From Nitrososphaeraceae archaeon (GTDB lineage Archaea > Thermoproteota > Nitrososphaeria > Nitrososphaerales > Nitrososphaeraceae), in contig JANWJI010000091.1 of NCBI GenBank assembly GCA_025449515.1, positions 1-21,304 on the forward strand: a DNA stretch of 21,304 nt, read 5' to 3'. A program made the translations under genes and the position numbers. Below are positions 15,783-21,304 of the stretch, piece after piece (the first letter of the stretch is position 1; the number at the start of each line of letters is the position of its first letter). A model generated the notes under the pieces. That model had not been told where the DNA came from. It made no database searches and saw only the letters and a program-made list of their open reading frames with translations.

Positions 15783-15819
15783 ATATTTAGCAAAACGGGT
15801 TGCAGCAATTTGCTGATAT
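15783..15819. promoter_or_regulatory. Inverted repeat over the promoter of the PH-like gene
   Basis: ATAT-tt-AGCAAA (15783-15794) is mirrored by TTTGCT-g-ATAT (15809-15819), enclosing the smaller palindrome TTGCAGCAA. Its left arm overlaps the minus-strand TATA-like CTAAATATCA (15790-15781), about 33 bp upstream of the PH-like gene's ATG at 15752. A binding protein here would block that promoter. No regulator is identified. Confidence 0.4.
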
Positions 15820-15916
15820 GATCTAGATTTATTGATATGTCATATTCACCTACAGATAAGCATCAATGGGGATTTTGCTTTAGCGAAGTGAGTTCTGTGA
15901 TTTGTAGAAATTACAC

Positions 15917-15926
15917 AATTATATTT
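15917..15926 (+). promoter_or_regulatory. TATA-like box of tatC
   Basis: AATTATATTT is centred about 39 bp before ATG 15961. This predicts a leader of about 13 nt. Confidence 0.45.
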
Positions 15927-15960
15927 CGGACAGACGTTCTCTATTAGTGACGATCGAAAC

Positions 15961-16764
15961 ATGCCCTCAGCAGATATGACTATGTACGAACACATCAATG
16001 AATTGCGTGTTAGAATTTTTCACATAGCAATTTCTATAGCTATTATTACAATATTCTGCCTGAGCTTCGGATTAAAACCTCTAAATGATTCGCTCTTGTT
16101 TTATCCGGTTCCTGACCCGATTCATAACATAGCAGTTCAATTGACATCTTATATGAGTGACACACTTCTTCCACCTGAAGTAAAGTTAATCCAGACCGCA
16201 CCAGGACAGGCTTTTTTTGCTCAAATATACGTGGGTATGTTGATAGGTGTGCTTGGGTCGATGCCGATCATTATTAAAGAAATATTTGGTTTCATTTCTC
16301 CGGCCTTTGAAAGAAAGTTTAACAAGAGCCTAATCGTCACTATCATTCTGCCAACCATCGCTCTTTTTATTTCCGGAATAATACTCTCCTATGTTCTTGT
16401 AATTCCATTCACGCTTGGCTTTTTGTATAATTATGGTCAAGCCATTGGAGTTGAGACCTTCTTTAACGTTAATGATTTCATTTCATTTGTTTTACAATTC
16501 TTTCTTGGATTTGGTATCGCATTTCAACTTCCAATAATAATGTATGCCATTTCGCTGACTGGTATGATTGATGTCAATTTCTGGAAAAAGAACTTTCGTT
16601 ATGCGGTGATAATATTGGTTGTTTTTGGTGCGATAATAACTCCTGATGGGAGTGGAATCACGATGTGGTTTATTGCTGGTCCTATGATTGCATTGTATCT
16701 ACTTGGAATTGTATTTATTCAGAGAAGGGAAAAGAATAGAATGAGAATGGAAAATATAACTTGA
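15961..16764 (+). CDS. tatC: Sec-independent protein translocase subunit TatC
   Basis: TatC is the membrane receptor of the twin-arginine pathway that exports folded proteins. The 267-residue protein starts with the cytosolic signature HINELRVRIF (11-20), followed by about six hydrophobic segments. A large extracytoplasmic loop of about 60 residues lies after the first, and one segment is centred on ITPDGSGITMWFIAGPMIALYLL near the end, the family-characteristic C-terminal part. A basic cytosolic tail (RREKNRMRM) closes it. No tatA is adjacent, so TatA must be encoded elsewhere. It has its own promoter and is divergent from the PH-like gene. Confidence 0.93.
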   Translation: MPSADMTMYEHINELRVRIFHIAISIAIITIFCLSFGLKPLNDSLLFYPVPDPIHNIAVQLTSYMSDTLLPPEVKLIQTAPGQAFFAQIYVGMLIGVLGSMPIIIKEIFGFISPAFERKFNKSLIVTIILPTIALFISGIILSYVLVIPFTLGFLYNYGQAIGVETFFNVNDFISFVLQFFLGFGIAFQLPIIMYAISLTGMIDVNFWKKNFRYAVIILVVFGAIITPDGSGITMWFIAGPMIALYLLGIVFIQRREKNRMRMENIT

Positions 16765-16990
16765 ACCCAGATGAATGAATAATAGTATGATAATGAACAA
16801 TTAGGAGATTGTAATCATATAACTCGACATAGGGCTTCACTACACCAGGACATAAATTTAGCCTGTAGTAAATAACTCAACTTAAAGAATCCATAGTTAG
16901 GATATTTTAGATAACAGACTAACCAAAATTGCGTGGTCACTAGGTCCTGTATTTCCTACGTTAAGATGAACATTTTAATAGGAATCGTAA

Positions 16991-19723
16991 TTGAACCATA
17001 TAATATCGTTGGCACATCAAGAGGAACATTTTACTGTCAGAGAAAGAAAATTCGGTGATTTATCAGAGTTGCCAGAAAATACCCCCGCCCTCCTTTTATC
17101 GGCAGTATATTCAGGAGAAGAGCAGAAGGTGTATCTAAAATTTTATAGTCCTAAAGATGAATCCATATACATCTGGCGCGATCGGACGAACCATAAACCA
17201 TACTGTTATACTAAATTACAATATGCGGCCAGAGCTCAAGAAGTTGCCAAAGAGGAAAGAAAATATACTATCGAAAATGTGAAAAGACGTGATCTGATAG
17301 CAGATGAATTAATCGATGTCCTGAAAATTACTGCACCCGATCCGCTATCCATTGGTGGAACAGAAAATAGTATCCGTGAAAAGGTAAAAGCATGGGAAGC
17401 AGATATAAAATATCACGAAAATTATCTTTACGACACCGGTTTAATTCCCGGTACATTTTACCTTCGAATGGGAGACGAAATCAAGAACCACGAAATAGAC
17501 ATTTCAGACAAAGTACGAGAAGAGCTGGAAAATCTATTGTGGAATAAACTGAAAGGCTCATCGGAGATGGCAGAGGATATTCACTACCAAAAGCATATTA
17601 CCAGATGGGCAAATCTACTTAACCAACCGATTCCTGAGATTAAGCGAGTCTCTGTTGACATAGAGGTTGAATCTGAAGAAGGAAGAATGCCCACTCCTAG
17701 GGATCATGATCGTCGTATTATCGCTATCGGATTTGTGGCTAGTGATGGATTCAGGAGAGTATTATTGTTAAATCAGAATAAACAACATGAAAACAGCCAA
17801 GCATTGATACCTGAAGCAGAGATCTACTATACAGAAAAGGAACTGCTAGAGGAGGCTTTTAAGATAATAGCTTCATATCCGATCATCATTACCTATAACG
17901 GCGATGATTTTGATTTACCATATTTGTATGCTCGGTCTCAGGATCCGAGAATTGATCCTATTAGATCGCAAATTATACCAAAGGACAGAGTACCAATCAT
18001 AATAAAGCGCGAGACTTTCATCAAACGTGGAATTCAGGCAGAACCTGTGCAAATAAAATACGGTATACACATTGATCTGTTTCGAACATTTCAAAATCGA
18101 TCCGTACAAATCTATGCTTTTAGTAACAAATATTCTGAGCATACTTTAAGTGCAATTGCGGAAGCGCTACTCGATGATACCAAGCTAGAATTTGACGGCG
18201 ATATTTCAGAACTACCTATAGAAACACTTGCCCTGTATTGCTTAAAGGATGCAGAGCTAACCTATAGGTTGACTAGTTTTAATGATAGTTTATTGATGAA
18301 ATTAATAGTAGTTATTGCAAGAATCGGACGATTATCAATAGATGATGTTGCGCGTTTTGGCGTTAATCAATGGATTAGGGGTATGCTATATTATGAGCAT
18401 CGACTCAATGGGTTCCTTATCCCTCGAAGAGATGAACTGCAGGCTAAGGGTACCGCATCGACTACTGCCATCATCAAAGAAAAAAAATATCGTGGTGGCT
18501 TAGTGGTTGAGCCCAAGCTAGGGATTCATTTTGGAGTAGTGGTAGTCGATTTTGCTAGCCTGTACCCTAGTATTATCAAAGTCCACAATCTTTCATACGA
18601 AACAGTAAATTGCGTGCATCAATCTTGCAAGGAAGATCCTAAACAACAAGTACCTGGGACAACGCATTGGGTATGCAAAATAAATAGGGGCCTGACTTCA
18701 CTATTGATAGGTTCGTTACGGGATCTAAGAGTTAATTATTATAAACATCTGTCAAAGAATAGGTCGATTACACCAGAAGAACGCCAATTGTACAATGTAG
18801 TAAGTCAAGCAATTAAGGTCATTCTTAACGCCAGTTATGGTGTTATGGGCGCAGAGATCTTCCCTCTTTACTGTCTACCAGTAGCAGATGCTACTGCCGC
18901 AATCGGAAGAGTAACTACCACTTCTACCATTGAGAGATGCAAGGAGATAGGTATCGACGTGATCTATGGTGATACAGACTCTCTTTTTTTAAAGAATCCA
19001 TCCTCAAATAAGGTTGAGGAGATCTCAATGTGGGCGAGAACTAGATTAGGTGTTGATTTAGAGATCGATAAACAATATCGCTACGTTGTATTCAGTGAAC
19101 TTAAAAAGAACTACCTCGGTGTACTTACAGACGGAACTGTTGATGTAAAGGGTCTTACTGGAAAAAAATCTCACACTCCTCCATTCATCCGCAAGGCGTT
19201 TTATGAAATTTTGAGTATTTTGAGTAAGGTTGATTCGGAAAGGGATTTTGAATCTGCTAGGGAAAAAATCAAAAATATAATCCAAGAAAATGCAAAGGGA
19301 TTAGAGGAAAAGAAGATTCCTTTAAATGATCTGAGTTTCAATGTGATGGTAAATAAGTCGCCTGAAAAGTATGGTAAGAAAATATCGAGCAATCAGACCA
19401 CGAAAAATACTGCGTTGCATGGCAAGGAAAGAGAAGTAGAAATCTATAAGGGTCTTCCACAGCATATCAAGGCTGCGAAGTTATTAACCGACAGTGGAAG
19501 GTTAATCAAAGCGGGCGATATTATTTCCTATGTTAAAACGAAGACAGGAGATGGAGTCAAGCCAGTAGAACTGGCTGTTCCTGAAGATATTGACACCGAG
19601 AAATACCTTGCTACCATGGAAGCGACCTTTGACCAGTTACTGTCGTCGCTTAATTTCAATTTTAAGACCCTTTTGGGGAAGCCACGGCAACGTAGTTTAG
19701 ATGAACTATTCTGGAATGTATAG
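16991..19723 (+). CDS. polB: Family B DNA polymerase with 3'-5' exonuclease
   Basis: A replicative-type DNA polymerase of 910 residues. Exonuclease motifs are ExoI SVDIEVE (D223, E225), ExoII YNGDDFDLPYLYARS (302 onward) and ExoIII YCLKDAE (416-422). Polymerase motifs are A VVDFASLYPSII (D520), B KVILNASYG (609-617) and C YGDTDS (659-664, with D661 and D663). All catalytic acids are present. The C-terminus QRSLDELFWNV looks like a PCNA-binding PIP box. There is no intein. TTG 16991 directly follows an in-frame TAA; TTG 17009 is an alternative because the TATA-like TTTTAATA at 16974-16981 would start transcripts near 17003. Confidence 0.96.
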   Translation: MNHIISLAHQEEHFTVRERKFGDLSELPENTPALLLSAVYSGEEQKVYLKFYSPKDESIYIWRDRTNHKPYCYTKLQYAARAQEVAKEERKYTIENVKRRDLIADELIDVLKITAPDPLSIGGTENSIREKVKAWEADIKYHENYLYDTGLIPGTFYLRMGDEIKNHEIDISDKVREELENLLWNKLKGSSEMAEDIHYQKHITRWANLLNQPIPEIKRVSVDIEVESEEGRMPTPRDHDRRIIAIGFVASDGFRRVLLLNQNKQHENSQALIPEAEIYYTEKELLEEAFKIIASYPIIITYNGDDFDLPYLYARSQDPRIDPIRSQIIPKDRVPIIIKRETFIKRGIQAEPVQIKYGIHIDLFRTFQNRSVQIYAFSNKYSEHTLSAIAEALLDDTKLEFDGDISELPIETLALYCLKDAELTYRLTSFNDSLLMKLIVVIARIGRLSIDDVARFGVNQWIRGMLYYEHRLNGFLIPRRDELQAKGTASTTAIIKEKKYRGGLVVEPKLGIHFGVVVVDFASLYPSIIKVHNLSYETVNCVHQSCKEDPKQQVPGTTHWVCKINRGLTSLLIGSLRDLRVNYYKHLSKNRSITPEERQLYNVVSQAIKVILNASYGVMGAEIFPLYCLPVADATAAIGRVTTTSTIERCKEIGIDVIYGDTDSLFLKNPSSNKVEEISMWARTRLGVDLEIDKQYRYVVFSELKKNYLGVLTDGTVDVKGLTGKKSHTPPFIRKAFYEILSILSKVDSERDFESAREKIKNIIQENAKGLEEKKIPLNDLSFNVMVNKSPEKYGKKISSNQTTKNTALHGKEREVEIYKGLPQHIKAAKLLTDSGRLIKAGDIISYVKTKTGDGVKPVELAVPEDIDTEKYLATMEATFDQLLSSLNFNFKTLLGKPRQRSLDELFWNV

Positions 19724-19759
19724 GGATCTCATGTGACGCATAATGCATTCGGCCTTTTT

Positions 19760-19788
19760 CTTGTACCTCATCTGTATTGAGGTACAAG
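19760..19788. terminator. Perfect 11-bp stem inverted repeat after polB
   Basis: CTTGTACCTCA-TCTGTAT-TGAGGTACAAG is a perfect 11-base-pair hairpin with a seven-base loop, 37 bp beyond the polB stop and preceded by a T-run. It could end polB transcripts. Archaeal terminators more often rely on T-tracts, and none follows this stem, so an operator for the downstream CBS gene is equally possible. Confidence 0.45.
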
Positions 19789-19933
19789 CTTGTCATCACA
19801 AAGGCGTGATTGTTATTGTTTAATCCCACCCGATCGCTCAGTATGAAATATTTATAACTGCTCTTGATTTAATATCATAAATACAAATTAGGAAATATAT
19901 ATTTTAGAATCTAATTTATTTTATATCGATTAA

Positions 19934-19942
19934 TTATAAATA
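19934..19942 (+). promoter_or_regulatory. TATA-like box of the CBS/zinc-finger gene
   Basis: TTATAAATA is centred about 38 bp before GTG 19976. The sequence between 19848 and 19971 is very AT-rich with further TATA-like runs, so the exact promoter is uncertain. Confidence 0.4.
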
Positions 19943-19975
19943 CAATAGTTTGACCATTAGCTATAAATAAATCAT

Positions 19976-20620
19976 GTGCCTAAATACAGTGTGGAACAGA
20001 ACATTCCTAATACGATGACATCTCTGCTATCTTCTCGAGTAGGGCTTCTCATGAAGCCAGATGTGGTCATACTTGAGAGTGACGCTTCAGTAGACGAGGC
20101 AACAAAGATGATGAAAGAGAAAAATAGCAGAAGCGTTCTTGTATCTAAACGCGGGGAAGTAATTGGAATAGTAAGTAAGACTGATATTCTCTTCAAAGTG
20201 ATTTCCCAAAATGGGAATCCATCGAAAGTTAAGTTGAGAGAAATAATGACATGTCCTGTTCTTGCTGTAGGCCCAGGTTCAACAATTAAGGAAGCCTTGT
20301 TGGTGATGGACAAGCATGGTATTAGACAAGTAATGGTTCATGCGTATGCTGCAGTTTTAGGAGTCGTCACTAGGGAAGATATTTACCAGAGTATGGAAAC
20401 GCTATCCATGACTTCTGAAGATATAGCCCTCTCTGGAACCCCAGCTTGCATAATTAATACCAAGGCTATAGCGTATATGAAGGACTTGAGTAAATTCAGC
20501 ATAGTATGTCCGTACTGCCAATCTCCCTTTGATACTAAGGAAGGCCTTTCGAAACACATAGACAGACTTCACGGTGAATCTGGGATTTTGGAAGGGGATG
20601 TCAGACGCCTATTTGAGTGA
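19976..20620 (+). CDS. Tandem CBS-domain protein with C-terminal C2H2 zinc finger
   Basis: CBS pairs bind adenine nucleotides and regulate a partner. The 214-residue protein has CBS1 at about 24-80 (SDASVDEATKMMKEKNSRSV, VIGIVSKTDILF) and CBS2 at about 90-142 (GSTIKEALLVMDKHGIRQVM, VLGVVTREDIY). A C2H2 finger follows near the end: C178, C181, H194 and H199 in CPYCQSPFDTKEGLSKHI. The combination suggests a nucleotide-sensing DNA- or protein-binding factor, which is inference. The start is GTG 19976; an ATG two bases earlier is out of frame. It stands alone behind an AT-rich promoter region. The partner and target are unknown. Confidence 0.88.
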   Translation: MPKYSVEQNIPNTMTSLLSSRVGLLMKPDVVILESDASVDEATKMMKEKNSRSVLVSKRGEVIGIVSKTDILFKVISQNGNPSKVKLREIMTCPVLAVGPGSTIKEALLVMDKHGIRQVMVHAYAAVLGVVTREDIYQSMETLSMTSEDIALSGTPACIINTKAIAYMKDLSKFSIVCPYCQSPFDTKEGLSKHIDRLHGESGILEGDVRRLFE

Positions 20621-20661
20621 ACATTATGAACAACTGAATTTACCTTAGTAATGTTCGACAT

Positions 20662-20674
20662 CTTCAAATTGAAG
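20662..20674. repeat. Short palindrome downstream of the CBS gene
   Basis: CTTCAA-A-TTGAAG is a perfect 6-bp inverted repeat around one base, followed by an imperfect TCCCAATT...AATTGTGGGA repeat at 20698-20721. Both lie between the CBS gene and the agmatinase gene and could be a terminator or operator pair. Confidence 0.3.
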
Positions 20675-20784
20675 TCACTGGTAATGCTGCAATTTAGTCC
20701 CAATTGAATTTAATTGTGGGAATCTTAGATATTGTTAATGACAAAACCGTTTAATGTTGAAGATCTACCCTAGTACACTGAAAA

Positions 20785-21304
20785 TTGACTATTGATGATC
20801 TAGACCAGCTATTTATCATACCCGAGAAAACAAAGGCGGGATTCGGATTTGCGGACATACCACAAATAGTCACTCTTGACGAAGCTCAGGTGATATTTTA
20901 CGGCGTTCCGTTAGACCTGACAACCAGTTTCGGGAAGGGCACTGCAAGAGGTCCAGAAGCGATAAGAATCACATCTGCTCGCCAAACTGAAACGTTTGTT
21001 TTTGATGAAAAGGTCGATATTTACGATAGGGCAAGAATTTACGATCTAGGAGATATCAAGATCCCCAAGGCCAAGGGAAGAAAGCGCTATAACTACATCA
21101 ATTCTGTCTTTAGGTATCTTGATGAAAAGATATCCAAAGTCTCTAGGTCCACTATTAGTATGAATAAAATTCCTGTCCTGCTTGGAGGCGAGCACACCGT
21201 CTCATATTTTCAGATAAAGGAATTATCCAAGGAAAATCCCATTCTGATCCATTTTGATGCCCACAGGGATATGAAACAAGAATATGATGATCTTAGACTG
21301 TGTC
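20785..21304 (+). CDS. speB: Agmatinase/arginase-family ureohydrolase, 5' part (partial)
   Basis: A binuclear manganese ureohydrolase that would convert agmatine to putrescine and urea, or a related guanidino compound. About 173 residues are visible before the window ends. The sequence shows VIFYGVPLDLTTSFGKGTARGPEAIR near residues 37-61, then GGEHT (134-138, first metal His) and HFDAHRD (157-162, metal-binding Asp and His). These are the first two of the three family metal motifs; the remaining DxD-type motif lies outside the window. The TTG start at 20785 is the first possible after an in-frame TGA at 20779. The exact substrate cannot be decided from this part. Confidence 0.88.
   Translation, partial: MTIDDLDQLFIIPEKTKAGFGFADIPQIVTLDEAQVIFYGVPLDLTTSFGKGTARGPEAIRITSARQTETFVFDEKVDIYDRARIYDLGDIKIPKAKGRKRYNYINSVFRYLDEKISKVSRSTISMNKIPVLLGGEHTVSYFQIKELSKENPILIHFDAHRDMKQEYDDLRLC

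Noticed and set aside
15771..15820. Possible C/D-box small RNA (TGATGA ... CTGA)
   Set aside because: Only one C-like and one D-like box lie about 39 nt apart, with no inner C'/D' pair; the inverted repeat over the TATA box explains the sequence better.
16765..16990. Gap between tatC and polB
   Set aside because: I looked for RNA genes and inverted repeats and saw only AT-rich sequence with weak TATA-like runs.

Overview
The window looks like a chromosomal segment of an AT-rich ammonia-oxidising-type archaeon (Thaumarchaeota/Nitrososphaeria). The suggestion of a Nitrososphaera or Nitrosocosmicus-like soil lineage is inference. The evidence is a CdvB/CdvC (ESCRT-III/Vps4) division pair, an archaeal EF1A with a uS10 gene directly behind it, family-B DNA polymerase, archaeal Nob1, TrmB-type and CBS/zinc-finger proteins, and promoters with TATA-like boxes placed about 25 bp upstream of start codons with little leader and no obvious Shine-Dalgarno sites.

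Region 1 (1-2174) is accessory DNA. It holds a GC-rich relic of a CaiB/BaiF-type CoA-transferase, an unrecognised 181-residue ORF, and a tyrosine integrase split by one in-frame TGA. The integrase reads away from the 3' end of a tRNA-Ile(GAT) gene (2174-2247), the usual arrangement of an element integrated at a tRNA gene. It appears to be decaying.

Region 2 (2248-4787) carries NAD kinase, the rRNA-maturation endonuclease Nob1 and the NAD(P)H-hydrate dehydratase NnrD, so two of three genes concern NAD(P). The PIN catalytic start of Nob1 lies upstream of any ordinary start codon.

Region 3 (4777-8347) has a TrmB-like regulator divergent from a short CdvB paralog, followed by CdvC. Inverted repeats lie upstream of both cdv genes.

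Region 4 (8724-15178) contains inorganic pyrophosphatase divergent from isoleucyl-tRNA synthetase, a small cupin, a possible 34-42 residue protein, then EF1A and ribosomal protein uS10. Region 5 (15417-21304) has a PH-like protein divergent from TatC, family-B DNA polymerase with a C-terminal PCNA-binding-like motif, a two-CBS plus C2H2 zinc-finger protein, and the 5' part of an agmatinase-family gene cut by the window end.

Most of the window is core housekeeping. I see no CRISPR array, insertion sequence, or clearly new multi-gene system. The best leads are the broken integrase/tRNA boundary, the nadK-nob1 junction, the regulator and operator-like repeats around the cdv genes, and the small ORF with its own promoter ahead of EF1A.
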